The notes beneath the pieces are model-generated. The model saw nothing but the letters and a program-made list of their open reading frames with translations, searched no databases and had not been told where the DNA came from. A stretch of DNA of 40,526 bases from Candidatus Ornithospirochaeta stercorigallinarum (GTDB taxonomy: Bacteria > Spirochaetota > Spirochaetia > Sphaerochaetales > Sphaerochaetaceae). Position 1 is the stretch's first letter, and every line of letters starts with the position of its first letter. Location: assembly GCA_018711525.1 (NCBI GenBank), contig DVIF01000072.1, positions 1-40,526 of the forward strand. The letters run 5' to 3'. Of this stretch, positions 6,964 to 16,160 are shown piece by piece. The position numbers were made by a program, and so were the translations under genes.

Positions 6964-8184
6964 ATGAGATTCAGATATGTCTGCTCGGACTGCGGTAGGG
7001 TATACAAGACCGATGATATCATGTACCTCTGTCCCGAGTGCAGCAAAGATAATGACGGCAAGACATTCTCAAAAGGGAACCTTATCGTGGAACTGACTGA
7101 TGAGGTGCTGAAGAAAGCAGGGAAGAAGGAGCATGTGAGAGCGGAGGATTTCTACCCGTATGAGGTCAAACACTCAAAAGAGTTCCCAATAGGCATAACA
7201 CCTCTTGTCGAAGCTAAAAGGCTCAACAGCAGAAGCGGCCTGAAGAACACGCTGTACAAACTCGACAGCCAGCTCATATCAGGCTCGTTCAAAGACAGGG
7301 CGAGCTACCTTGTTGCAGAACAGGCGCTCTGCCACAACGAGAAGAAGATAGCCCTCGCCTCAACAGGAAACGCAGGAGCGGCAATGAGTGCAGTCGGGGC
7401 CGCCCTTGGGCTGGACATCATACTATTCGTCCCTGAGAATGCTCCTATAAACAAGCTGATGCAATCGGTGCTCTATGGGGCGCATGTGGTTCCTGTGAAA
7501 GGAAGCTATGACGATGCTTTCAACCTCTCGATCGAGTACACAAAGAGATTTGGAGGAATCAACCGCAATACTGCATACAACCCGATGACGATTGAGGGGA
7601 AGAAGAGCATCTCGATTGAACTCTTTGAGCAGATGGGAAGGAAAGCCCCCGATGCAATATATGTGCCCGTTGGAGACGGATGCATAATTGCAGGAGTTGC
7701 AAAAGGCTTTATGGACCTAAAAAAAGCAGGACTCATAGATACCCTACCCCATATCATATGTGCACAGAGCGATAAGTCGGATGCGATTACAAAGGCATTT
7801 GAAAGCGGAGAGTATCTTCCTGTGAAAGCAACGACAAGAGCCGACAGCATATCCGTATCCCTTCCTGCAAATGGAAGGATGGCTGTACGCTACATAAAGG
7901 AAAGCGACGGCTGGTGCGTAAGAGTAAGCGACGAAGAGATAATAGATGCCGAGCTAGAGCTGGCAAAAGAGGCTGGAATACTTTCAGAGCCTGCCGCAGC
8001 ATGTGCGTATGCAGCATATAAGAAGGATGCGGAGAACATAAAGAAAAAACTTGGAGAGGATGCATCCGTCGTGGTTCTGCTTACAGGCACAGGCTTTAAG
8101 GATATGGCTGTCTTTGATGGAAAAGTAAAACTTCCCAAAGCAATAGATGCAACAGTTGAAGAAGTAGGGAAACTGGATTTCTGA
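6964..8184 (+). CDS. thrC: Threonine synthase
   Basis: A 406-residue cytosolic PLP enzyme converting O-phosphohomoserine to threonine. The N-terminus has a zinc-ribbon-like CSDCG ... CPEC pair (residues 8-25) found in a subset of threonine synthases. The PLP lysine is in SGSFKDRA (about residue 100), the cofactor loop is STGNAGAAM (about 139), and PVGDG (about 236) precedes the C-terminal lobe with LLTGTGFKD (about 379). Length fits the family. A Shine-Dalgarno AGGAAG lies about 6 nt before the ATG. It shares the strand with the PLP enzyme upstream and ends at a strong terminator. I see no threonine attenuator or leader peptide upstream. Confidence 0.92.
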   Translation: MRFRYVCSDCGRVYKTDDIMYLCPECSKDNDGKTFSKGNLIVELTDEVLKKAGKKEHVRAEDFYPYEVKHSKEFPIGITPLVEAKRLNSRSGLKNTLYKLDSQLISGSFKDRASYLVAEQALCHNEKKIALASTGNAGAAMSAVGAALGLDIILFVPENAPINKLMQSVLYGAHVVPVKGSYDDAFNLSIEYTKRFGGINRNTAYNPMTIEGKKSISIELFEQMGRKAPDAIYVPVGDGCIIAGVAKGFMDLKKAGLIDTLPHIICAQSDKSDAITKAFESGEYLPVKATTRADSISVSLPANGRMAVRYIKESDGWCVRVSDEEIIDAELELAKEAGILSEPAAACAYAAYKKDAENIKKKLGEDASVVVLLTGTGFKDMAVFDGKVKLPKAIDATVEEVGKLDF

Positions 8185-8192
8185 ATCTGGTG

Positions 8193-8231
8193 ACAGGAGA
8201 TGCTTTACCCATGGCATCTCCTGTATCTTTT
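8193..8231 (+). terminator. Strong intrinsic terminator after thrC
   Basis: Perfect 11-bp stem ACAGGAGATGC/GCATCTCCTGT (8193-8203 with 8214-8224), 10-nt loop, then ATCTTTT. Confidence 0.8.
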
Positions 8232-8380
8232 CAAAAACATTACATTGTTCTCTCTATTTTCAGAATATAGGTGGAACTTGTCTGGAAAACAGAGTCTTCT
8301 CACTTATGAATCCGAAGTAATTGATTTTCTAGCAACAATTAACTAGTGAAAAAGTAGCGTTTTCGTCTTTTCAAAACTTG

Positions 8381-8386
8381 TATAAT
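8381..8386 (+). promoter_or_regulatory. -10 box upstream of the activase-like gene
   Basis: A perfect TATAAT lies 20 nt before the ATG at 8407, giving a leader of about 14 nt. No clear -35 is found at the right spacing, and no Shine-Dalgarno precedes the ATG. Nothing else is recognisable between 8232 and 8380. Confidence 0.4.
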
Positions 8387-8406
8387 TCAGTATTTTCTTT
8401 ACTGAT

Positions 8407-11313
8407 ATGTTGAAAATAGGAATTGATGTCGGCTCAACTACGATGAAAGTTGTCGCCATTGACGAGAATCTACAACCGATATACAGCGCCTATGAGCGCC
8501 ATTATTCAGAAATATTCAAGAGAGCGGCGAAGATGCTCTCAGATGCGTTAAATAAACTTGGAGACAAGGAAGTGGAGGTCTCCCTCTCAGGCTCCGCAGG
8601 TATGGGCCTGAGCGAGAAATCCGGAATACCTTTCGTACAGGAAGTGTATGCTACCCGTGTAGCAGTGAACAACTACATTCCGAATACCGATGCTGTCATT
8701 GAGCTTGGAGGAGAGGATGCTAAAATCCTCTTCTTGAAGAACGGACTGGAAGTAAGGATGAACGGATCCTGTGCTGGTGGAACCGGTGCATTCATCGACC
8801 AGATGGCAACACTGCTGGGAATCTCGATGAATGACATCGACCGTCTTGCAGATAAATCAACAGAGATATACACAATCGCATCACGATGCGGAGTATTTGC
8901 AAAATCGGACATCCAGCCTTTGATAAACCAGGGTGCACGCACGGAGGATATCGCGGCCTCCATCCTTGTAGCGGTCGTCAACCAGACGATTGCCGGGCTT
9001 GCCCAGGGAAGGAAGATCGAGGGCAATGTCGTATATCTCGGAGGACCGCTGACATTCATCAAGAATCTGAGAAAGCATTTTGATGAGGCTCTCAATACGA
9101 CGGGCATATGCCCTGAGAACTCTCTTTATTACGTCGCTCTAGGAACTGCACTCTCACCCGGAGGTAGGAAGACCACGCTCTCAGCCCTTATAGATGAGAT
9201 AGGCTCCCTCAAAGGTAGCGGCAACTATACAAAGCTTCCTGCCCTCTTCAAGGACAGGGCTGAGTATGAAAAGTTCATCTTAAGACACAGAAAGGCGACA
9301 GTGGAATCCACGAATCCCCTGACCTACCATGGAGAGGCCTATCTTGGAATAGATGCGGGAAGTACAACGATAAAGTGTGCGCTTATAGACATAAACGAGA
9401 AGATGCTTCTCTCCCGGTATTCCCCGAACAACGGAAACCCTGTCCAGGCGATTGCAAGCTTTCTCAATTCCGTCTATGACGAATACCCTGACATCATAAT
9501 CAGGGCAAGTGCCTCCACCGGATACGGAGAAGAGCTCTTGAAGACCGCATTCAACCTGGACTACGGCCTTGTAGAGACACAGGCGCACTTCCTTGGAGCA
9601 AAGCATTTCAAAAGTGATGTCGATTTCATCATAGATATCGGAGGACAGGATATAAAGTGCTTCAAGATCCGTGATGGAGCGATCGATGACATCTTCCTGA
9701 ATGAGGCATGCTCATCTGGATGCGGCTCATTCCTGCAGACATTCGCAAACGCACTTGGAAAATCGAGTCAGGAGTTCGCAGAGCTTGCAATAGATTCCAA
9801 GGCTCCTGTAGACCTTGGATCAAGATGCACCGTTTTCATGAACAGTTCTGTCAAACAGGCCCAGAAAGACGGGGCAAGCATAGAGGACATCTCTGCAGGA
9901 CTTGCTATAAGCGTAGTCAAGAATGCCCTTTACAAGGTCATCAGGGCTCAAAGCAAGGATGCCCTGGGAAAGAACATCGTAGTACAGGGTGGGACATTCT
10001 TAAACGATGCAGTGCTCAGGGCTTTTGAAATGGAACTTGAGAGAGAGGTCATAAGGCCTGAGATTGCAGGACTGATGGGAGCCTTCGGTGCCGCTTTGTA
10101 TGCAAAGAGGATGAAGGAGAGGGAAAAAACTCCATCTTCCATCATCTCTAAAGAAGAACTGAGGGAGCTGAATCCGAAACTCAGAAGCGTAAGATGCAAC
10201 GGTTGCAACAACCACTGTCTTCTAACAATCAATGATTTCGGCCTTTCCCGCCGTCTTATAAGCGGTAACAAATGTGAAAAACCGATTACAGGTGTGAAGA
10301 AAGCTGAAAGCGATGAATTCAATCTGTACATGTATAAGCAGGAGATTCTCAAGGGCTATATGGACAGAAGGCCGGAGAACAAAAGAGGCCGTATAGGACT
10401 GCCTCTTGCCCTTGGAATGTATGAGCTCCTGCCATTCTACCAGACACTCTTTGAGAACCTGGGATATGAGACTGTCGTATCCCCGTTCTCAGACAGGGAG
10501 CTCTACATCTCAGGACAGGCCTCCATACCATCGGATACCGTGTGCTTCCCTGCGAAACTCATGCATGGGGCGATAGAATACCTGAAAAAGCAGAAAGTGG
10601 ATATGATATTCATCCCTGCATCCTCATACAACGTTGATGAGGAGAAGGGAACGAATCATTTCAACTGCCCTGTCGTCGCCTATTACGGAGAGGTGATCAG
10701 AGCAAATCAGGACCTTGGAGGCATTCCCCTATACCTAGTATACCTCTCACTGGAGAGTCCCAAGTTCTTTACAAAGAGGATTGCCGAGACTTTCTCCTTA
10801 AAGAAGAAGGAAGTCATGAAAGCAACAGAAAAGGCTTTCGAAGCACTCAATGACTATCATAAGAAGGTGCTGAGGAAGGGAGAGGAGATAGTAGCGAAAG
10901 CCGAGGAGGAGAAAAGGCATATCATCGTACTCTCAGGCAGGCCATATCATGTGGACCCTGAGATCAACCACGGCATAGACCGCCTCCTTGTCTCCTTAGG
11001 AGCTGCTGTGATAACAGAAGACAGCATAAGCTATAAGGAAGAGAAGAAGAGCGTAGGCGTACTCAATCAATGGACATACCATGCAAGACTATACGATGCG
11101 GCACACTATATAGGGGACAGGAAGAACATGGATCTTGTCCAGCTCGTATCGTTCGGATGCGGACTGGATGCCGTCACAACCGATGAAGTAAGAGATATCC
11201 TAAGGGAAGAAGATAAGATATACACACAGATAAAGATTGATGAGATTACAAATCTCGGAGCTGTGAAGATCAGGCTCAGAAGCCTCTTTGCTGCAATGGA
11301 GATGAAAGAATAA
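8407..11313 (+). CDS. BadF/BadG-type acyl-CoA dehydratase activase-like protein (two ATPase domains plus DUF2229)
   Basis: A 968-residue protein. Domain 1 (about 1-255) is a BcrAD/BadFG ATPase: GIDVGSTTMK, ELGGEDAK, cluster-type cysteines in NGSCAGGTGAF and SRCGVFAKSD. Domain 2 (about 315-570) repeats the fold: GIDAGSTTIK, DIGGQDIKC, EACSSGCGSF, SRCTVF. The DUF2229 part follows (about 660 on: LGMYELLPFYQTLF, DTVCFPAKLMHGAIEYL). Such activators carry a [4Fe-4S] cluster at a dimer interface and use ATP to inject an electron into 2-hydroxyacyl-CoA dehydratases. The tandem long form is widespread in anaerobes but has no proven substrate. In most relatives the dehydratase-like part is fused at the C-terminus; here it is the next gene, overlapping by one base (TAATG). 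Confidence 0.88.
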   Translation: MLKIGIDVGSTTMKVVAIDENLQPIYSAYERHYSEIFKRAAKMLSDALNKLGDKEVEVSLSGSAGMGLSEKSGIPFVQEVYATRVAVNNYIPNTDAVIELGGEDAKILFLKNGLEVRMNGSCAGGTGAFIDQMATLLGISMNDIDRLADKSTEIYTIASRCGVFAKSDIQPLINQGARTEDIAASILVAVVNQTIAGLAQGRKIEGNVVYLGGPLTFIKNLRKHFDEALNTTGICPENSLYYVALGTALSPGGRKTTLSALIDEIGSLKGSGNYTKLPALFKDRAEYEKFILRHRKATVESTNPLTYHGEAYLGIDAGSTTIKCALIDINEKMLLSRYSPNNGNPVQAIASFLNSVYDEYPDIIIRASASTGYGEELLKTAFNLDYGLVETQAHFLGAKHFKSDVDFIIDIGGQDIKCFKIRDGAIDDIFLNEACSSGCGSFLQTFANALGKSSQEFAELAIDSKAPVDLGSRCTVFMNSSVKQAQKDGASIEDISAGLAISVVKNALYKVIRAQSKDALGKNIVVQGGTFLNDAVLRAFEMELEREVIRPEIAGLMGAFGAALYAKRMKEREKTPSSIISKEELRELNPKLRSVRCNGCNNHCLLTINDFGLSRRLISGNKCEKPITGVKKAESDEFNLYMYKQEILKGYMDRRPENKRGRIGLPLALGMYELLPFYQTLFENLGYETVVSPFSDRELYISGQASIPSDTVCFPAKLMHGAIEYLKKQKVDMIFIPASSYNVDEEKGTNHFNCPVVAYYGEVIRANQDLGGIPLYLVYLSLESPKFFTKRIAETFSLKKKEVMKATEKAFEALNDYHKKVLRKGEEIVAKAEEEKRHIIVLSGRPYHVDPEINHGIDRLLVSLGAAVITEDSISYKEEKKSVGVLNQWTYHARLYDAAHYIGDRKNMDLVQLVSFGCGLDAVTTDEVRDILREEDKIYTQIKIDEITNLGAVKIRLRSLFAAMEMKE

Positions 11314-12572
11314 TGCCCCAGTTTACAAAAGAAATGAAACGGGACGGCTGGACGATAGTCATCCCGAACATGTCGGAGATACATTTCGATATAATCAAAA
11401 GGATTTTCGACAACTATGATTATAAGGTCCTGCTGCTTGAAAACAACGACCCTACCCTGATCGAAGAAGGACTGAAATACGTACATAATGATATGTGCTA
11501 CCCCTGTCTTCTTGTCATAGGACAGATGCTTGATGCTATTAAGCGAGGTCTTGTCGACAAAGACAGATGTGCACTTGCAATCAGCCAGACTGGAGGGGGA
11601 TGCCGTGCATCAAACTACTATTTCCTCCTTCTCAAGGCACTCAAGAGAGCAGGACTTGAGAACATCCCGGTGATTTCATTCAATCTTCAGGGAATGAATT
11701 CCAACCCGGGACTCAAGATCACCAAGGTTATGATCCTCCAGGCATTCACAGCACTCATCTACGGTGATATGCTGATGATGGTATCGAACCAGACAAGACC
11801 TTACGAGGTCAATAAAGGAGATACAGACCGCCTCGTAAGGAAATGGACGGATGAGCTGGGGAGAAGATATGCGAAGAACAGCGGCTATTTCGGTCGCCAT
11901 ATGAGGGAGAATCTCAATAAGATAAGCGATGACTTTGCAGCCATAGAGCAGAAGAGAGAGCCAAAGGTGAAAGTAGGCGTTGTCGGAGAGATATACATGA
12001 AGTACTCGCGCCTTGGAAACAACAACCTCAAGGATTTTCTTGAAAGCCAGGACTGCGAGGTGATGCTTCCTCCTATGCTGGGATTCGTTTTCTACGGATT
12101 TACAAACGGAATCCACGATGCAGAGTTCTATGGAGGGAGGAAGAAATACAGCTTCATCATAAAGAACATCGTAATGCCATATCTGGAGAAGTTCGAACGC
12201 TGGATGATAGAAGCCATAGAGAGACACGGAATCTTCCATCGCCCTGCCACATTCAAAGAACTTGAGCAATACGGAAGGAGCATGATAAGCCCCGGATGCA
12301 AGATGGGAGAAGGATGGCTGTTGACCGCAGAGATGGTTGAGCTTGTAGAGAAAGGCTATGGCAACATCGTATGCACACAGCCTTTCGGATGCCTGCCGAA
12401 CCACATCTGCGGCAAAGGAATGATCCGACCTATAAAAGAAAAATACCCCGATTCCAACATCGTCCCGATAGACTACGACCCGTCTGCGACGAAGGTCAAC
12501 CAGGAGAACAGGATCAAACTGATGCTCTCGATAGCGAGAGAGAATCTTGAAAAAGAGCAGAAAGTGAAATAA
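11313..12572 (+). CDS. 2-hydroxyglutaryl-CoA dehydratase D-component-like protein
   Basis: A 419-residue protein matching the C-terminal section of the long activase-like proteins. It has conserved cysteines in DMCYPCLLVIGQ (about 68-79), ISQTGGGCRASNY (about 90-102), ISPGCKMGEGW (about 327) and CTQPFGCLPNHICGKGM (about 351-367), which could ligate an iron-sulfur cluster as in HgdB/BcrB-like subunits. The start codon overlaps the upstream stop, so translation is coupled and a 1:1 complex is likely. About twenty residues of linker seen in fused relatives seem absent, which points to a clean gene split and not a recent frameshift. The reaction is unknown. A strong terminator follows. Confidence 0.85.
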   Translation: MPQFTKEMKRDGWTIVIPNMSEIHFDIIKRIFDNYDYKVLLLENNDPTLIEEGLKYVHNDMCYPCLLVIGQMLDAIKRGLVDKDRCALAISQTGGGCRASNYYFLLLKALKRAGLENIPVISFNLQGMNSNPGLKITKVMILQAFTALIYGDMLMMVSNQTRPYEVNKGDTDRLVRKWTDELGRRYAKNSGYFGRHMRENLNKISDDFAAIEQKREPKVKVGVVGEIYMKYSRLGNNNLKDFLESQDCEVMLPPMLGFVFYGFTNGIHDAEFYGGRKKYSFIIKNIVMPYLEKFERWMIEAIERHGIFHRPATFKELEQYGRSMISPGCKMGEGWLLTAEMVELVEKGYGNIVCTQPFGCLPNHICGKGMIRPIKEKYPDSNIVPIDYDPSATKVNQENRIKLMLSIARENLEKEQKVK

Positions 12573-12586
12573 GACGACACATTTTC

Positions 12587-12620
12587 ATCCAGAAGGGTTT
12601 CCTTCTGGATTTTCTTTTTC
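12587..12620 (+). terminator. Intrinsic terminator after the dehydratase-like gene
   Basis: Perfect 10-bp stem ATCCAGAAGG/CCTTCTGGAT (12587-12596 with 12601-12610), GTTT loop, then TTTCTTTTTC. Confidence 0.85.
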
Positions 12621-12679
12621 AAATATTTCAAAAGAAACATGTATTCATATGCTAGAATTCATTTAAGGAGAAAAAGCAA

Positions 12680-13111
12680 ATGGATATCTGGCTCATCTGG
12701 TTCATAGCCGGTGCTGTTGCAGCCGTTCTTGAAATAGCAATACCAGGATTCTACATGCTCACAATCAGTGCAGCATGCATTGGTGGATGCATAGCGTCGT
12801 TGTTTTCGCTTTCCCTGGTATGGCAGATGGTTTTCGCCCTCGCCTTCCTTCTTGCTTTCGCCCTACTCTTAAGACCGCTTCTTTACAAAAGTAAAGGTGG
12901 CTACTCTTTAAATGACAAGATAATAGGAAAGACCGTAACAATTACGAAAGATGTAGTTCCTCCGGAAAAAGGAAGAGGAATGCTCTCGGGAGTTGAGTGG
13001 GCGATATCTTCAGCTGCGGAGATAAAGGCAGGGGAAAAAGCAGTTGTGGAATCTGTCGGAGGGGCTGTGCTTCATGTTAAAAAGATCAAGAAGGAGGAGA
13101 GAGGATGCTGA
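12680..13111 (+). CDS. NfeD-like membrane protein
   Basis: A 143-residue protein with three or four hydrophobic spans (about 3-22, 24-42, 48-66) followed by a soluble OB-fold domain (about 75-140; LNDKIIGKTVTI, GRGMLSGVEW, GEKAVVESVGG). This is the short NfeD form that pairs with SPFH/stomatin proteins in membrane microdomains, and indeed the SPFH gene follows with a 7-bp overlap. The Shine-Dalgarno AAGGAG sits 9 nt before the ATG, and a TAGAAT at 12653-12658 may be its -10 box. Its exact role is not known; flotillin-like membrane organisation or quality control is the usual suggestion. Confidence 0.88.
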   Translation: MDIWLIWFIAGAVAAVLEIAIPGFYMLTISAACIGGCIASLFSLSLVWQMVFALAFLLAFALLLRPLLYKSKGGYSLNDKIIGKTVTITKDVVPPEKGRGMLSGVEWAISSAAEIKAGEKAVVESVGGAVLHVKKIKKEERGC

Positions 13112-14076
13112 CAGCTATCATCGCATTAATCATCGTAGTCCTGGTTTTCCTGCTTGCAGGAATAAGAATAGTACCGCAGGGCATGACAATGGTCATCGAG
13201 CGTCTCGGCAAATACAGAAGAACGCTTGAGAGCGGGGTGAATATAATAATCCCGTTCTTTGACAGGCCCAGGGTCGTAAGCTGGGATATGCCTTCCCAGG
13301 ATGCGAAAAACAACAGAAGGAGGACGACCCATTGGATCGACCTCAGGGAACAGGTGTATGACTATCCCAAACAGGGAGTCATAACAAAGGACAATGTTAC
13401 GATCTCTATTGACGCCCTGCTCTATTTCCAGATAAACAATGCAGCTGATGCATGCTATGAGGTTGCCAATCTCACAAAAGCAATAGAGATGCTTACACAG
13501 ACGACACTGAGAAACGTCATAGGAAAGCTTACGCTCGATGAGTGTCTCACATCGAGGGATGATATCAACAAGGAGCTATGTCTGATTCTTGATGAGGCCA
13601 CCGACAAATGGGGAGTCAAGGTAAACAGGGTCGAGGTCAAGGATATCGATGTACCAGAATCGATAAGAAACCAGATGGAAAAACAGATGTCCGCTGAACG
13701 CGACCAGAGGGCCATGGTATCGATAGCAGAGGGAGAGAAGAAAGCGAAAATCCTCGAAGCGGAAGGTTTCAAAACATCGGAAATCAACAAAGCTGAGGGT
13801 GATAAACAGGCCTCGATTCTAAGAGCGGAAGGAGAGGCGGAGGCAATGAAACTCAGAGCAGAGGCGGAGGCTGCCGCACTTGAGAAGATAAAGCAAGTGT
13901 TCGGAACGAATGAAGAGTACTACGAATACCTGAAGGCAATAAGATATATCGATACGATGAAGGATGTCTTCGCAGGAAAAGATACAAAGACGATCTTCAT
14001 GCCATATGGGACAGAGAATGTATTTGCATCTTTGGGAGCGGTAGGAGAGATTCTGAAAGACAAAGCAAAGGAATGA
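13105..14076 (+). CDS. SPFH/band 7 (stomatin/QmcA-type) membrane protein
   Basis: A 323-residue protein with an N-terminal membrane anchor (about 2-20), a band 7/SPFH domain (about 22-200; GMTMVIERLGKY, VITKDNVTISIDAL, LRNVIGKLTLDE, WGVKVNRVEVKDI) and a coiled-coil, Ala/Glu-rich stalk (about 205-270: AEGEKKAKILEAEG, AEGEAEAMKLRAEA). These proteins oligomerise into membrane scaffolds and often regulate proteolysis or ion channels. It starts within the last codons of the NfeD-like gene, with GGAGGAGAG just before the ATG. That pairing is the standard slipin/NfeD operon. FtsH, a frequent SPFH partner, is encoded elsewhere in the window. Confidence 0.92.
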   Translation: MLTAIIALIIVVLVFLLAGIRIVPQGMTMVIERLGKYRRTLESGVNIIIPFFDRPRVVSWDMPSQDAKNNRRRTTHWIDLREQVYDYPKQGVITKDNVTISIDALLYFQINNAADACYEVANLTKAIEMLTQTTLRNVIGKLTLDECLTSRDDINKELCLILDEATDKWGVKVNRVEVKDIDVPESIRNQMEKQMSAERDQRAMVSIAEGEKKAKILEAEGFKTSEINKAEGDKQASILRAEGEAEAMKLRAEAEAAALEKIKQVFGTNEEYYEYLKAIRYIDTMKDVFAGKDTKTIFMPYGTENVFASLGAVGEILKDKAKE

Positions 14077-14080
14077 CAAA

Positions 14081-14104
14081 ACCGCTCATCCCTGAGCGGT
14101 CATA
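14081..14104. terminator. Shared terminator between the SPFH gene and trpS
   Basis: Perfect 8-bp stem ACCGCTCA/TGAGCGGT (14081-14088 with 14093-14100), 4-nt loop. It is followed by TTT only on the minus strand, so it suits the end of the trpS operon better than the SPFH gene. The two convergent genes are 30 bp apart. Confidence 0.55.
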
Positions 14105-14106
14105 TG

Positions 14107-15090
14107 TCACATTACAACGTGCATCTTCTCCTTGATCTTAGCGATGTTCTCGTTTCCTATCGCATTGGCTTTCTTCGTGCCTTCGCTTACGATCTCCTTG
14201 ACCTCATCGATATGGCTTTCGTAGTATGCCCTCTTTTCCCTGATAGGATCCAGGATGCTGTTGAGCTTTTCTGCAAGGAGCTTCTTGCATGCCACACATC
14301 CGATCTGTGCGTTCTTACACATACTTGTGATGTTGGGACACTCTTCCGCATTGAATGCCTGATGGTATTTGTAGATTGTGCAGACATCGGGATTTCCCGG
14401 GATCTTGACACTGATCCTGTTTGTATCGGTCACCCCGCTCTTCACCTTTCTTACAATCTCCTCAGGGCTGTCTGAGAGATAGATTGCATTTCCAAGGCTC
14501 TTGCCCATCTTCGCATTACCATCAATTCCACAGAGCCTTCCGACTGAAGAAAGCTTGTATTCCGGCTCTACAATCTCCGTATGATAGAGATCATTGAACT
14601 TACGGACAATCTTACGTGTCATCTCGATATGAGGAATCTGGTCCTCTCCTACGGGAACGAGATGTGCATTGCAGAATGTGATATCAGCACTCTGGGATAC
14701 AGGATAGCCTAAGAAGCCGTATGTCATATCCTTGTAGCCGTAGTTCCTGGCCTCTGTCTTTATCGTAGGATTATGCGAAAGCTGGCTGACTGTGACAAGC
14801 ATGCTGTAGAACATGGTCAGCTCTGCAATCGAAGGAATCATCGACTGCTGTATGATTGTCGTCTTCTCCGGATCAAGACCTACGGACAGATTGTCTATAG
14901 CCACCTGATAGATTGAATCATGAATGAGCTCAGGATGCTCAAAATGCGTAGTCAGAGCCTGCACATCAGCGATGAGGATGAACTCCTCGTACTCGTCCTG
15001 AAGCTCCACCCTGCTTTTAAGCGAGCCCACATAATGGCCAAGGTGAAGGCGTCCTGTCGGCCTGTCCCCTGTAAGAATCCTTTTTTTCAT
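14107..15090 (-). CDS. trpS: Tryptophanyl-tRNA synthetase
   Basis: A 327-residue class I synthetase charging tRNA-Trp with tryptophan. The HIGH motif appears as HLGH (residues 16-19) after TGDRPTGRL, and the KMSKS motif as KMGKS (about 195). GEDQIPHIEMTR and the ADI block are typical. Length fits the bacterial family. It begins at an ATG overlapping the stop of the FmdB-like gene (TGATG), with GGAGG 7 nt upstream; a GTG one codon earlier is less likely. It is the last gene of an ileS-lipoprotein-fmdB-trpS transcription unit. Confidence 0.94.
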   Translation of the reverse strand: MKKRILTGDRPTGRLHLGHYVGSLKSRVELQDEYEEFILIADVQALTTHFEHPELIHDSIYQVAIDNLSVGLDPEKTTIIQQSMIPSIAELTMFYSMLVTVSQLSHNPTIKTEARNYGYKDMTYGFLGYPVSQSADITFCNAHLVPVGEDQIPHIEMTRKIVRKFNDLYHTEIVEPEYKLSSVGRLCGIDGNAKMGKSLGNAIYLSDSPEEIVRKVKSGVTDTNRISVKIPGNPDVCTIYKYHQAFNAEECPNITSMCKNAQIGCVACKKLLAEKLNSILDPIREKRAYYESHIDEVKEIVSEGTKKANAIGNENIAKIKEKMHVVM

Positions 15091-15287
15091 CACTTGCCCT
15101 CCGCACCTTTCTTATGGTCTGTGACATAGAATCCACTTCCATGGAACACGACCTCAGGAGCTTCAAAAACCCTCTTCGCCTGGGCCTTGCAGTCAGGACA
15201 GAGCTCAGGGTCATCAGCTTCATCATAGCTTTTAAAATCTTCAAAATGTTTTCCGCATCTCGTACATACGTAATCATAATACGGCAT
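15090..15287 (-). CDS. FmdB-family zinc ribbon protein
   Basis: A 65-residue protein beginning MPYYDYVCTRCGKHFE, the FmdB/CxxC zinc-ribbon signature, with a second CPDC pair near residue 31. The two CxxC pairs probably hold one zinc. The family is widespread, small and of unclear function; one member was named as a putative regulator of formamidase. The start codon follows the stop of the lipoprotein gene with no gap (TAAATG), and AGGAGG lies 11 nt upstream. It is translationally linked to trpS downstream. Confidence 0.88.
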   Translation of the reverse strand: MPYYDYVCTRCGKHFEDFKSYDEADDPELCPDCKAQAKRVFEAPEVVFHGSGFYVTDHKKGAEGK

Positions 15288-16160
15288 TTAAATCAAACCT
15301 CCTGAAAGAGACAGAGCCCTTTCCAGATAAAGATCGACTTCCTCCCTCGTCATCTTCCTGTCATTGATGTAGGAGCGGTTTCTCTCACATACAATCATAT
15401 CTGAGAGTGCTTTGAAATCGAGTTTTCCACCTTCCCTTCTTATCTCCTGCACAATCATGTTGCGCATGAGCGTCGTAAATGTCTTCGCATCCCTTTCATC
15501 TTTGAAATCGACTACAGAAGAAAGGAAGAATCCCTCATTCGTCTCATCAACTGTGATAAGGGCGTAGTTCATTCCACTGAGAACCGCGTATGGAAGCTCG
15601 AATCCAAGGTCCATCATGGTCTTCGGCTCGGATACATAGATGGAGAAAAGGTTCTCCGCCATATCTGATGCGAGCTCAGAAGGAATTAGAAGTGAACGGT
15701 TGTCCAGTGTCTTATCCTTTGCCTCCAAGTAGTCCCCTGTGGAGAACAGCAGGATCCCGGTCTCAGGAACACCGACAGAGATAGATCCATTCGAATAGTA
15801 TTTTACGCCATCTTCCTTGATCCTCTCAAAGCCGTCCATGTAGGAGATTGCAGTTGGAACAAGTATTTTACCGAAGTTCCCTTCAGCAGCCCCATAGATG
15901 GTCCAATCAGAAAGAGGCAGAGGATAGAGTGTGCTTCCCTCCGGATTCATGGCGACGCTTATGCGCTCACTTCTCTCCAGAATTGCATTCTCTGGAATAT
16001 CCAGGGAACTCTCTTTCAAGGAGCTGGCATCCATCGTCATTACCAGCTCCCCTGCATCCCCCATCGCCTGGAAGTAGTATTCACTGAGGAATGGGGAATG
16101 ATGCACACAGCCGGACAAAACCAAGATCGAGATGACTGTCAGGAATAAGTATCTTCTCAT
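15288..16160 (-). CDS. Putative lipoprotein, unknown function
   Basis: A 290-residue protein with a lipoprotein signal: MRRYLFL, a hydrophobic core, and lipobox LVLSGC with Cys18 as the expected lipidation site. The mature part is soluble, mixed alpha/beta, with no motif I recognise. Treponema-type genomes carry many such lineage-specific lipoproteins. It is locked between ileS (4-bp ATGA overlap) and fmdB (no gap), so it is co-transcribed with translation genes, though this may be only convenient packing. Confidence 0.75.
   Translation of the reverse strand: MRRYLFLTVISILVLSGCVHHSPFLSEYYFQAMGDAGELVMTMDASSLKESSLDIPENAILERSERISVAMNPEGSTLYPLPLSDWTIYGAAEGNFGKILVPTAISYMDGFERIKEDGVKYYSNGSISVGVPETGILLFSTGDYLEAKDKTLDNRSLLIPSELASDMAENLFSIYVSEPKTMMDLGFELPYAVLSGMNYALITVDETNEGFFLSSVVDFKDERDAKTFTTLMRNMIVQEIRREGGKLDFKALSDMIVCERNRSYINDRKMTREEVDLYLERALSLSGGLI

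Noticed and set aside
11300-11320. Frameshift or sequencing error splitting the activase-like protein
   Set aside because: The TAATG junction falls at a domain border, the second gene has a plausible own start, and the linker of fused relatives is missing rather than out of frame.
11676-12404. Minus-strand ORF of 242 codons opposite the dehydratase-like gene
   Set aside because: The plus-strand frame has clear conserved motifs; the antisense frame has none.
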